From positions 23,855 through 87,854 of the forward strand of contig CALUZC010000007.1 of assembly GCA_944325215.1 (NCBI GenBank): a DNA stretch of 64,000 nt, written 5' to 3'. The stretch comes from an uncultured Mucispirillum sp. GTDB lineage: Bacteria > Chrysiogenota > Deferribacteres > Deferribacterales > Mucispirillaceae. How positions within the stretch are numbered: the stretch's first letter is position 1; every line of letters starts with the position of its first letter. Positions 1 through 8,302 of the stretch are shown piece by piece. The position numbers and the translations under genes were made by a program. The notes beneath the pieces are model-generated. The model was not told the DNA's origin. It saw only the letters and a program-made list of their open reading frames with translations, and searched no databases.

Positions 1-1
1 T

Positions 2-178
2 TCCATAAATGAAATACTTGCTGTCTCATTAAACTGGAAAGTGTTGCGAGTATCATATATTGTAAATAAATTAAAAGCAGAAAAGAAGCTGGAAGATATT
101 AATGGTAAAGTTATTATTACAGATGAAGGTAAAAATATTGTAGAGCATTTTATGAAAACACAAAATTGTTTTCATTAA
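2..178 (+). CDS. C-terminal end of an unidentified protein (partial, cut by window edge)
   Basis: An open frame runs from the window edge to a TAA at 176-178 and encodes about 58 residues. The peptide contains a Leu/Lys-rich helical stretch followed by KLEDINGKVIITDEGKNIVE, which resembles the recognition helix and wing of a winged-helix DNA-binding domain. This is only a shape resemblance. The stop lies 20 bp before the start of the next gene, so the two may be co-transcribed. I do not recognise the family, and the 5' part is outside the window. Confidence 0.4.
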   Translation, partial: SINEILAVSLNWKVLRVSYIVNKLKAEKKLEDINGKVIITDEGKNIVEHFMKTQNCFH

Positions 179-198
179 GCGATAATAAGGAGCAGTAT

Positions 199-504
199 AT
201 GGCAAAAATAAGATTAGTTAAATTAATAAGTGGCGACTTTGTTGTAGGGGTTGACGAAGAAGAAAAGAAAGGCATAAAAAATATAGGTTCTTTACAGTTT
301 GTACCAGCAGAAAATGGTGGTATGTCTGTGGCATTAATCCCTTATGGTTTTCCTTTTGAAGATGAATTTAAAGGGTTTATACCAAATGATAAAATCCTTT
401 ATGAAATAGAAAAAGTGCCAGAAGATTTACAAAATAAATATACTGAAGCAACATCAGATATTAAATTAATATCAGGCTCAAACAACGGTAATATAATATT
501 ATAG
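199..504 (+). CDS. small Sm-like-fold protein of unknown function
   Basis: This gene encodes 101 residues when read from the ATG at 199, which has an AAGGAG ribosome-binding site 7-8 nt upstream. An ATG 33 nt further upstream has no such site. The N-terminus (MAKIRLVKLISGDFVVG) and a central stretch ending in NDKILYEIE have the pattern of short LSm/Sm-like-fold proteins (Leu-x-Ser/Asn-Gly-Asp/Glu followed by alternating beta strands). This is a fold guess, not a family assignment. It sits 1 bp before the Nudix gene, probably in the same operon. No signal peptide or membrane segment is visible. Confidence 0.55.
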   Translation: MAKIRLVKLISGDFVVGVDEEEKKGIKNIGSLQFVPAENGGMSVALIPYGFPFEDEFKGFIPNDKILYEIEKVPEDLQNKYTEATSDIKLISGSNNGNIIL

Positions 505-505
505 C

Positions 506-1042
506 ATGAAAAAAGACTGGAAGTTTATAAAAGAAGAAAAAGTTTTTGATGATACTATTTTATCTATTAGACATTTGGAATATAAGTATGAAAAAATAGA
601 TAAAAATATGGTGTTTACTGTCCAAGATATGAGCAACTGGGCATTAATAGTGCCTGTTTTAGAAAGTGATGATTTTGTAGCAGTTAGGCAGTTTAGAGTT
701 GGAACAAATAGTGATACTTTAGAGTTTCCGGGTGGTGCAATAAATAATCAGGAAGAACCAATAAAAGCAGCAGAGCGAGAACTAGAAGAAGAAACAGGGC
801 TTAAAGCAAAGAAAATAGTTCCCATAGGAATAATGGATCCAAATCCTGCATTTATGACAAATAAATGTTTTGTTTTTGCTGCTCTTGGCTGTAGTTTTAC
901 AGGAAAAATTTCTCTTGATTTATTTGAAGATACTGTTGCATTAACTATAACAGAAAAAGATTTACAGCAAAAAATAAAATCTGGTGAGTTTAGCCAAAGT
1001 TTATCTATTGCGGCTTACTCTTTATATAAGAATAATTTATAA
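506..1042 (+). CDS. Nudix hydrolase, ADP-ribose pyrophosphatase-like
   Basis: The 178-residue protein has a complete Nudix box at residues 77-99: G77, then E83, then the RELEEETGL segment (R91, E92, E95, E96, G98), matching GX5EX7REUXEEXGU. The Glu residues bind the Mg ions used to hydrolyse a nucleoside diphosphate linked to another group. The N-terminal strand region, the Pro-Gly-Gly before the box and a 'MDPNPAF' stretch after it suit the ADP-ribose pyrophosphatase (NudF-like) branch, though substrate cannot be fixed from sequence. Its stop overlaps the next ATG by one base (TAATG), so it is translationally coupled to hemW. Confidence 0.85.
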   Translation: MKKDWKFIKEEKVFDDTILSIRHLEYKYEKIDKNMVFTVQDMSNWALIVPVLESDDFVAVRQFRVGTNSDTLEFPGGAINNQEEPIKAAERELEEETGLKAKKIVPIGIMDPNPAFMTNKCFVFAALGCSFTGKISLDLFEDTVALTITEKDLQQKIKSGEFSQSLSIAAYSLYKNNL

Positions 1043-2124
1043 TGCGTGGTTTATATATTCATATTCCATTTTGTAATAATTTATGCCCATACTGCCATTT
1101 TTATTCTGTGGTGGATAATGACGGCAGTTTGCAGGAAAAATATATTTTTGCATTAATAAAAGAAATGCAGATGCTTGAAAATAAGGTGTTTGATACAATT
1201 TATATAGGTGGTGGAACTCCGTCTGCATTAAATATCTTATTATTAGAAAAGCTTATTAATGCTATTGATAGTAATATTATATATAAAGGCAGTGAGTTTA
1301 GTATAGAAGCAAACCCTGAAAGTGTAACAGATGATTTTATATCGCTTATACATAATAGTAAAATCTCTAGAGTATCACTTGGTGTGCAGAGTTTTTTTGA
1401 TGATGTTTTAAAACTTTTAGGGCGTATCCACTCAGGAAAGCAGGCTGAAAAGGCTGCTTATAAAATTTTAAATATTAATAAAGATTTAAATATGGATATT
1501 ATATATGATATACCATATACTGATAATCTAAAAAGTATGAAAACACTAAAAAAAGTGATAGATATTAACCCAAGCCATATTTCAGCATACTCATATGATG
1601 CTGAAGATACAGGGTATTTAAAAGGCTTTAATAATGATGATACTTTATTTTTAGAAATAGAAGAGTTTTGCGAAACACATGGATTTTATAAATATGAAAC
1701 ATCTAACTTTGCAAAAGCTGGAAAAGAAAGTATTCATAACAGTTTATACTGGCAGGGAGAAGAATATACAGGGCTTGGTGTATCTGCTTATTCTATGGTT
1801 TATATTGATAAAAATATGAGAAAGAGATATAATCATGGAAATAATATAGAAAAATATATTATTAACCCAGAACATATTGAAAATATTGAGATAATTTCCA
1901 GTGAAGATGCTTTAATTGAAGATATAATCTTTGGGCTGCGTATGAAGAAAGGTGTAAATTTAGCAAATTTAGAAAAAAAGTTTGGCAAAATCGATAAAAA
2001 TTTGTTAAATAAAATAGAAGAAAATATTAATAATGGACTATTAGTAAGAGAAGGGCAATGTATCAAAACAACAAAAAGAGGAAGTCTTGGTTTAGAGTGG
2101 TTATCCTGCTCCTTACTTCCGTAA
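1042..2124 (+). CDS. hemW: radical SAM heme chaperone HemW
   Basis: The 360-residue protein begins with a radical SAM cluster motif CNNLCPYC (C11, C15, C18) and carries GGGTPS at residues 56-61, the SAM-binding glycine-rich segment. The residue two after the third Cys is Phe. Coproporphyrinogen dehydrogenase HemN has a further Cys there, so this is the HemW branch, which binds heme and passes it to respiratory proteins. The shorter length (HemN is about 450 residues) agrees. A multiheme cytochrome starts inside its 3' end, so a heme-related protein is directly co-transcribed with it. Confidence 0.85.
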   Translation: MRGLYIHIPFCNNLCPYCHFYSVVDNDGSLQEKYIFALIKEMQMLENKVFDTIYIGGGTPSALNILLLEKLINAIDSNIIYKGSEFSIEANPESVTDDFISLIHNSKISRVSLGVQSFFDDVLKLLGRIHSGKQAEKAAYKILNINKDLNMDIIYDIPYTDNLKSMKTLKKVIDINPSHISAYSYDAEDTGYLKGFNNDDTLFLEIEEFCETHGFYKYETSNFAKAGKESIHNSLYWQGEEYTGLGVSAYSMVYIDKNMRKRYNHGNNIEKYIINPEHIENIEIISSEDALIEDIIFGLRMKKGVNLANLEKKFGKIDKNLLNKIEENINNGLLVREGQCIKTTKRGSLGLEWLSCSLLP

Positions 2125-2384
2125 TAATTTCAACAAGTTTTTTTATTAATAATGGTGTTGCAGGCTGTGCTGGTGATTGTATGACTTGCCACCCTAAATT
2201 AATAGGTGATATTACACATTTACCACTGACTACATGTATTAAATGCCATGAGCCAGTGCAAAATAAAGCATTGGAGGAGGCTAAAGGTGGCTGTGGGGAC
2301 AGGTGTTTTCAATGCCATGAGCAGTGGCCAAAAGATGGCAGCCATGCACCACTTAATAAATGCCTTGATTGCCATGAAAAATAA
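2058..2384 (+). CDS. small tetraheme c-type cytochrome, periplasmic
   Basis: The 108-residue protein has a basic N-terminus, one hydrophobic segment (about residues 13-31; signal peptide or anchor) and four CXXCH heme sites at residues 41-45, 60-64, 83-87 and 102-106. The heme region is two copies of one unit: Cys, three residues, CXXCH, eight residues, His, five residues, CXXCH. His54 and His96 are therefore candidate distal heme ligands, and Cys37 and Cys79 are extra conserved cysteines. The ATG has an AGAAGGG-type site and lies 67 nt inside the end of hemW, in another frame. An electron-transfer role is inferred; partners are unknown. Confidence 0.8.
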   Translation: MYQNNKKRKSWFRVVILLLTSVIISTSFFINNGVAGCAGDCMTCHPKLIGDITHLPLTTCIKCHEPVQNKALEEAKGGCGDRCFQCHEQWPKDGSHAPLNKCLDCHEK

Positions 2385-2422
2385 GTGTTGAGGGTAGTAT
2401 CATAAAAAAAGTTTTTAGGTTA

Positions 2423-4156
2423 ATGTGGCCATATTTTGCACCATATAAATGGCTAATGTTTCTTGCGATTATCGCATCAATTATTACAGCATCTACAAAT
2501 GGTGCTTTAGCTGTTGCTGTAAAATATGTGTTTGATAATATGTTTAAGCCAAATGATTATACATATTTATATATCTTACCAATTACGGTTGTGCTTATAT
2601 ATGTAGCAAAAAGTAGTTTTTTATTTATGCAGGGTTTTTTAATGAGCTTTATAGGAAATAAAGTTATAGAAAAACTTAGAAATGAAACATTTGAAAAGAT
2701 GATTCGTTTACCTGTTAAATATTATTCTGACCAGTCAACTGGTGCATTAATGAGCCGTATTACAAATGATATAAACTTGGTCCAGTCATCTATTCCTACA
2801 ATTATAAGTATGTTTAGGGCAGTGCTTACAATGATAGGCTTAATAGGTGTTATTATATATATGAACTATAAATTAGCATTAATAGCTATTGTTTTATACC
2901 CAATATTTATTTTTCCTCTTTCTATTATTAGTAAAAAATTAAGGAAATACAGTCATTTAGGGCAGGAAAGAATGGGTGATTTAACAAGTGTTTTACAAGA
3001 ATCTTTTTCTGGTATTAGGGTTGTAAAAGCTTTTGTAGCAGAAGATAAAGAGGTAGAACGATTTGAAAAAGCAAATGCTCAAACTATAAAATATGCTAAT
3101 AAAAGTGTATTAGCAGGAAACCTTGCCTCCCCATTAACTGAAGCTTTAGGTTCATTTGGTATTGGAGCTGTTTTACTGATGGGTGGTTATCAAGTAATTA
3201 GTGGCACATCTACTACAGGGACATTTATTGCCTTTTTAGCAGCACTTGTACAAATTTATGAGCCTGTAAAATTATTTGCTAACTCTAATAATGCACTACA
3301 GGCTTCTATTGCTGCAACTGACAGAGTATTTTCTATGTTTGATGAGGAAGATGAAGTAATAGAAAATAAAGGCCGTATAGAATGTCATGCAGAAGGCAAA
3401 GATATTGAATTTAAAAATATTAGCTTTAAATATAAAGATAATATATATGCATTAAAAAATATATCTTTTAATGTAAAAGCAGGTTCAACTGTTGCTTTTG
3501 TTGGTCCAAGTGGTGCAGGAAAAACTACTTTAGCACACTTAATAACAAGGTTTTATGATGTAACTGAAGGGGCAATATTAATAGGTGGTATTAATATTAA
3601 AGATTATGATTTATATTCATTAAGGCATAATATTGCAACAGTTTCCCAAGATGCATTTTTATTTAATGATACTATTAGAAATAATATTAGTTACAGTAAG
3701 GAAAATGCTACTGATGAAGAAATTAAAAATGCAGCTAGGGCTGCCTATGCTGATGAGTTTATTGAAAATTTTCCTGAAAAATATGATGCATTATGTGGGG
3801 AACGTGGAGTAAAACTTTCTGGTGGTCAAAAACAGCGTATAACAATTGCCAGAGCATTACTTAAAAACCCACCGATTTTAATACTTGATGAGGCAACAAG
3901 TGCACTAGATACTGAAAGTGAAAGAGTTGTGCAAAAAGCACTGGATAATTTAATGAAAGGTAGAACTTCTTTTGTAGTAGCCCACAGGTTAAGCACGATA
4001 TTAAATGCTGATATAATAGTAGTTTTTAATAATGGTGGTATTGAAGCAATAGGCAGGCACGAAGAGATTTTAGTAAGTTCACCAACTTATAAAAATCTTT
4101 ATGAAATGCAGTTTAAAGTAGAAGAAATGGAAAACATAACAGCAGGCAAGGAATAA
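2423..4156 (+). CDS. msbA: MsbA-type lipid A/lipid-linked ABC exporter
   Basis: This is a 577-residue fused ABC exporter. Six membrane helices occupy about residues 1-310, followed by a nucleotide-binding domain with Walker A GPSGAGKTT (361-369), signature LSGGQKQR (465-472) and Walker B ending D489-E490. Such half-transporters dimerise and flip core-lipid A across the inner membrane. The neighbours (heptosyltransferase-like, GT2, lpxK) support the MsbA role. The ATG at 2423 has a poor ribosome site. The frame stays open upstream and encodes a typical MsbA lead-in (IIKKVFRL) behind GAGGG at 2390-2394, so initiation at ATC 2399 or ATA 2402 is possible. Confidence 0.85.
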   Translation: MWPYFAPYKWLMFLAIIASIITASTNGALAVAVKYVFDNMFKPNDYTYLYILPITVVLIYVAKSSFLFMQGFLMSFIGNKVIEKLRNETFEKMIRLPVKYYSDQSTGALMSRITNDINLVQSSIPTIISMFRAVLTMIGLIGVIIYMNYKLALIAIVLYPIFIFPLSIISKKLRKYSHLGQERMGDLTSVLQESFSGIRVVKAFVAEDKEVERFEKANAQTIKYANKSVLAGNLASPLTEALGSFGIGAVLLMGGYQVISGTSTTGTFIAFLAALVQIYEPVKLFANSNNALQASIAATDRVFSMFDEEDEVIENKGRIECHAEGKDIEFKNISFKYKDNIYALKNISFNVKAGSTVAFVGPSGAGKTTLAHLITRFYDVTEGAILIGGINIKDYDLYSLRHNIATVSQDAFLFNDTIRNNISYSKENATDEEIKNAARAAYADEFIENFPEKYDALCGERGVKLSGGQKQRITIARALLKNPPILILDEATSALDTESERVVQKALDNLMKGRTSFVVAHRLSTILNADIIVVFNNGGIEAIGRHEEILVSSPTYKNLYEMQFKVEEMENITAGKE

Positions 4157-4162
4157 TACATT

Positions 4163-5200
4163 ATGTTTAAATTTAAAAGGATAGATAAAGAGCCTAAAAG
4201 TATTATTATTTCTAGAACTGATAAAATTGGAGATTTAGTTCTTTCAGTCCCTGCCATATCTACTGTTAAAAAAATGTATCCCAATGCAAAATTATATGTA
4301 TTAGTAAGAAAATATAATATGGAAGTAGTAAAAGGATATACATTTATTGATGGTGTTCTTGCAATAGATGACTGCCCTAAAAAAGAACTTTATAAAAAAA
4401 TAAAGCAAATTAAGGCAGATATTTTTATTGCATTATATTCTGATACTACAGTGCTAAAACTATCATTAAAAAGTGGTGCAAAATACAGGGTTGGGCCACT
4501 TTCTAAACCACTTTCTTTTTTCATATATAATTGTGGTTTGAAACAAAAACGTTCAGAATCTATAAAAAATGAAGCTGAATATAACCTTGATTTAGTAAAG
4601 CATCTTGATAAAGAGTTGTTTGAAAAACAAAAGATTACAATTGACAGGCTGCAGTATGGCAGAACGAATCATAATAAAGCATTAAAATTTTTAAATGAAA
4701 ATGCTATTTATAATTACGTCCTAATCCACCCTTTTACTGGTGGTTCTACTAAAAATTTTACAGTAGATGAGTATATAAAAGTTATAAAGGGCTTAAATAA
4801 TGCAAACCCATCATTACAGATTGTAGTTACTTCATCACTAGATGATATGAAAATGGCAGAATATATAAAATCTTCCTGTAGCAATATATATATTTTTGCA
4901 TCATCATCAATTTTAGAACTGGCAGCAGTAATTGATAAATGCAAAGTATATGTTGGTGCCAGCACTGGACCAAGCCATATAGCAGGTAATTTATGTAAGC
5001 CTTCAGTATGTATTTATCCTAATTATAGAGTGCTTTCTCCTACAAGATGGGGGCTTTATGGTAATAATGATAGAACAACATATATAATCCCTGATAAAAA
5101 TATGGCAGAAAAAGATTATAATGATAGAACTTTTGATAATATAACAGATGAAATTATTAATGAAACAGTAAAAGCTGTGCTGGATAAATTACATGGATAA
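4163..5200 (+). CDS. glycosyltransferase family 9 (LPS heptosyltransferase-like)
   Basis: The 345-residue protein follows the GT9 plan. The N-terminal motif is IIISRTDKIGDLVLSVPAI (an invariant Asp-x-Ile/Leu-Gly-Asp loop). The C-terminal Rossmann half has HPFTGGSTKNFT and then VGASTGPSHIAGNLCKPSV, the nucleotide-sugar binding and catalytic region. GT9 enzymes transfer heptose, or related sugars, to Kdo or the inner core of LPS on the cytoplasmic face. A purine-rich AAGGAAT site precedes the ATG, 6 bp after the exporter gene. Its end overlaps the next gene by 8 bp. Which sugar it transfers cannot be read from the sequence. Confidence 0.85.
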   Translation: MFKFKRIDKEPKSIIISRTDKIGDLVLSVPAISTVKKMYPNAKLYVLVRKYNMEVVKGYTFIDGVLAIDDCPKKELYKKIKQIKADIFIALYSDTTVLKLSLKSGAKYRVGPLSKPLSFFIYNCGLKQKRSESIKNEAEYNLDLVKHLDKELFEKQKITIDRLQYGRTNHNKALKFLNENAIYNYVLIHPFTGGSTKNFTVDEYIKVIKGLNNANPSLQIVVTSSLDDMKMAEYIKSSCSNIYIFASSSILELAAVIDKCKVYVGASTGPSHIAGNLCKPSVCIYPNYRVLSPTRWGLYGNNDRTTYIIPDKNMAEKDYNDRTFDNITDEIINETVKAVLDKLHG

Positions 5201-5963
5201 TAAACTAGATTTATCTGTGGCTATAATTACATTTAATGAGGAAAAACGGCTTGGAGCCACTTTAGAAAGTATATGTGATATTGCTTCAGAAATAGTGGTA
5301 ATTGATAGCTTTTCACAGGATAGAACAGTTGAAATAGCAAAAAAATATAATGCAAAAGTTTTTCAAGAACAATGGAAAGGATTTGTTGCACAAAAAAACT
5401 CATTAACATCTAAATGCAGCCATAATTTTATATTATATCTTGATGCTGATGAAGTAATAAGTAGTGAATTAAAACGGGAAATAGTAAAAGCTATTAGTAA
5501 GCCATATGCAGATGGTTATTATTTACGAAGAAAAACTCATTATTTAGGTAAGCTTTTAAACTATGCATGGCAAAAAGATGAACGGCTAAGACTTGTGAAA
5601 AAATCAGCAGAACCATTATGGAAAGGTGAGATTGTCCACGAAGAACTATTTATAAAGGGCAAAACATCACTGCTTAACGGGTATATAATTCATTATTCAT
5701 ATAAAGATATTAAAGACCACTTTACAAAAACCATAAATTATGCAAACCTTTCTGCTAAAAGTTACTATAATAAAGGTAAAAAACCTAGTATTAGCAAGCT
5801 AGTATTTAGTCCATTTTTTTCCTTTTTTAAGCTTTATATTTTAAAAAAAGGATTTCTTGATGGTGTTGGTGGCTTAATAGCTGGTTTTAGTGCATATGTA
5901 TATGTGTTTTTAAAATATGCTTTTTTATGGGAAATGTATCTAAATAAAAAGGAACAGGATTAA
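5193..5963 (+). CDS. glycosyltransferase family 2, LPS core type (WaaE/KdtX-like)
   Basis: The 256-residue protein has the GT2 opening LSVAIITFNEEKRLGATLES, the IVVIDSFSQDRT strand-loop and the metal-binding LYLDADE (DxD). Then come the short WaaE-type features: the long run of Arg/Lys residues before WKGEIVHE, and a C-terminal hydrophobic patch near residues 205-245. WaaE-like enzymes add glucose to the inner-core heptose. That substrate is inference from family and from the LPS gene neighbours. The gene overlaps the GT9 gene by 8 bp. It ends in the same frame as lpxK, separated by only TAA and one codon. Confidence 0.8.
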   Translation: MDNKLDLSVAIITFNEEKRLGATLESICDIASEIVVIDSFSQDRTVEIAKKYNAKVFQEQWKGFVAQKNSLTSKCSHNFILYLDADEVISSELKREIVKAISKPYADGYYLRRKTHYLGKLLNYAWQKDERLRLVKKSAEPLWKGEIVHEELFIKGKTSLLNGYIIHYSYKDIKDHFTKTINYANLSAKSYYNKGKKPSISKLVFSPFFSFFKLYILKKGFLDGVGGLIAGFSAYVYVFLKYAFLWEMYLNKKEQD

Positions 5964-5966
5964 TAT

Positions 5967-6890
5967 ATGGTAAATCATGGTATAAAGACGATATCTGTTG
6001 GTAATCTTGTAATGGGTGGGGCTGGTAAAACACCACATACACTTTTAATTGCTGGTGAAATGATAAAAAAAGGTGAGAAAGTTGCAATTTTATCTCTTGG
6101 CTATAAAGGAAAAATTGGCTATGATATAAATGTAATTAGTGACGGCAACGGTGGTTTATACCATCATCCACCAATGGCGGCAGATGAGCCGTATATGATG
6201 GCAAAAAACTACCCAGAAGCTGTTGTTATTACAGGTAAAAAAAGAGAACAGTCGCTATCTTTAGCAAGGGATAAATATGGTGCTACAGTTGCAATACTTG
6301 ATGATGGGTACCAGTATAAAAAATTAGCACGTGATGTTAATATATTATTACTAGACCATAAACGCCCAATATCTACAGGATTTCCTTTTCCTTTTGGATA
6401 TTTAAGAGAATTTCCGTTTGCTATAAACCGTTCAGATATTATTATATTTACTAGAGCAAAAAATGATAATATTCCTGATAATGTAAAAGGGTTTATTAAT
6501 AAGCAGAGCATATATTTTAGTGATACTGTTTTCCATAGAGTAGCTATTAAAAATGAATTTGTAGAATTATCTTATATTAAAGGAACAAAAGTTTGTGCGT
6601 ATTCTGGTATTGCAAGAAACGAAGTTTTTTATAACACTTTAATAGATGCAGGGCTTGATGTAGTATTTTTTGCAGGATTTCACGATCATTCTTTATTAGA
6701 AGAAAAAACTATTAATGGTATTTTAACGCAAGGCAAAAATAAAGGAGCATCTCTTTTTATTACTACAGAAAAAGATTTTGTAAAACTTCCAAGTGAATAT
6801 CAGCCACTTTTTAGCTATATTAAAATGGATATAGAACTAAATGATAAAGAAGGGCTTTTCAAGGATATAGAAAAACTTACATCTATTTAA
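5967..6890 (+). CDS. lpxK: tetraacyldisaccharide 4'-kinase LpxK
   Basis: LpxK phosphorylates the 4' position of the lipid A disaccharide at the inner membrane. The 307-residue product begins with ISVGNLVMGGAGKTPHT (P-loop GGAGKT at 17-22) and has the family segments RPISTGFPFPFGYLRE and the C-terminal TTEKDFVKLP. Most LpxK proteins carry about 45 residues before the P-loop, including an N-terminal membrane-associated helix. Here the ATG lies only nine residues before the P-loop strand, right after the previous stop. An AGGA site lies upstream. The gene closes the LPS operon; a 104 bp spacer follows. Confidence 0.9.
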   Translation: MVNHGIKTISVGNLVMGGAGKTPHTLLIAGEMIKKGEKVAILSLGYKGKIGYDINVISDGNGGLYHHPPMAADEPYMMAKNYPEAVVITGKKREQSLSLARDKYGATVAILDDGYQYKKLARDVNILLLDHKRPISTGFPFPFGYLREFPFAINRSDIIIFTRAKNDNIPDNVKGFINKQSIYFSDTVFHRVAIKNEFVELSYIKGTKVCAYSGIARNEVFYNTLIDAGLDVVFFAGFHDHSLLEEKTINGILTQGKNKGASLFITTEKDFVKLPSEYQPLFSYIKMDIELNDKEGLFKDIEKLTSI

Positions 6891-6994
6891 AAAAAATATT
6901 GATTAATACATTATTATATATTATATTTCATAATGTAAATGAAAAATTATAAGGCAATATATTGTTTTTGCCATAATAAAAAAGGTGATATTAT

Positions 6995-8302
6995 ATGAAT
7001 CCATTAGCCAAAAGCTTAAATGATGAGCTTGCAAAACATAACCCTTATATTTTAGAAATGTTATCTCATACAGGTAAAGAGATGTTTATGCCAAAGGGTA
7101 TATTAAGCCAGAGTGCAGAAGCTAAAGAAAAAGCACATAAATTTAATGCAACAATTGGTATTTCAACTGCAAAAGGGGAGCCAATGTATCTTGAAAGTAT
7201 GTTTAAAAAATTTCAAGGCATACACCCACGTAAGCTTTTTACGTATGCTCCAGCAACTGGTTTACCAGAACTTAGGACATTGTGGGCTGCTAAAATCAGA
7301 GAAGAAAATCCATCTCTTGCAGGCAGGCAGATGAGTAATCCTGTAGTGTGTAACGCATTAACAAATGGACTTGTTACAGCAGCAGAATTATTTTTAAATG
7401 TAGGTGAATATATAGTATTACCAGATAAATTTTGGGGCAACTACCGTTTAATGTTTAGCACATTATTAGGTGGCGAAATAGCTACATATGAGACATTTAA
7501 TAAAAATAATGGATATAATATTGAAGGGCTTTTAGAAAAGGTAAAAGAATGTGGTGCAAAAACAAAAAAAGTAGTAGTTGTGCTTAATTTTCCAAATAAC
7601 CCAACAGGTTATACCCTTACTCATGATGAGGCAGTTCAATTATCAAATGGTTTAACAGAAATAGCAGATAGTGGTATTAATATTGTAGCTATTTCAGATG
7701 ATGCTTATTTCGGCTTGTTTTTTGATGATGTTTTTAAAGAATCGCTTTTTAGTCTGCTTTCAGGCAGAAGCCCAAGGCTTTTAGCTATAAAAATAGATGG
7801 TGTTACAAAAGAAAGTTTTGCATGGGGTTTTAGAGTAGGTTTTGTCACATATGGGGAAACTATAAAAGGTGATAACACTGAAATTTTTAAAGTGCTTGAA
7901 ACAAAAACAGCAGGCTATATTAGGGCATCAATATCTAGTGCTCCACACCCAAGCCAGTCTATTACTGTTGATGTTTTAAAAGAACCGTCCTTTAAAACAG
8001 AAAGAGCAGAATTAAATGGTATTATTGAAGAAAGATGTAAGAAAGTAAAAGAAATCTTTGATAAAGGTATATATGATGATGAATTTACAGCATACCCATT
8101 TAATTCAGGCTATTTTATGTGCATAAGGTTAAAAAATGTAGAGGCTGAAAAATTAAGATTAGCATTGCTTGATAAATATGGCGTAGGTGTAATAAGCACA
8201 AATGCAACAGATATAAGAATAGCATTTTCCAGTGTAGATGTGGAGAATATTGATGAGTTGTATTCTATAATATATAAATGTTGCAAAGAACTGACGGCTT
8301 AG
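6995..8302 (+). CDS. PLP-dependent class I/II aminotransferase
   Basis: The 435-residue fold-type I aminotransferase has the substrate/PLP segments YAPATGLPELR, VVVLNFPNNPTGY (the Asn of NPTG contacts PLP) and ISDDAYFG. The putative Schiff-base lysine is K272 in VTKESFAWGFRVG, followed by the phosphate-binding Arg. It looks like an aspartate/aromatic-type aminotransferase, but the amino donor cannot be specified. An AAAGGTGATATTAT leader precedes the ATG. It stands alone between the LPS operon and a repeat-filled spacer, so it is probably a single-gene transcript. Confidence 0.8.
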   Translation: MNPLAKSLNDELAKHNPYILEMLSHTGKEMFMPKGILSQSAEAKEKAHKFNATIGISTAKGEPMYLESMFKKFQGIHPRKLFTYAPATGLPELRTLWAAKIREENPSLAGRQMSNPVVCNALTNGLVTAAELFLNVGEYIVLPDKFWGNYRLMFSTLLGGEIATYETFNKNNGYNIEGLLEKVKECGAKTKKVVVVLNFPNNPTGYTLTHDEAVQLSNGLTEIADSGINIVAISDDAYFGLFFDDVFKESLFSLLSGRSPRLLAIKIDGVTKESFAWGFRVGFVTYGETIKGDNTEIFKVLETKTAGYIRASISSAPHPSQSITVDVLKEPSFKTERAELNGIIEERCKKVKEIFDKGIYDDEFTAYPFNSGYFMCIRLKNVEAEKLRLALLDKYGVGVISTNATDIRIAFSSVDVENIDELYSIIYKCCKELTA

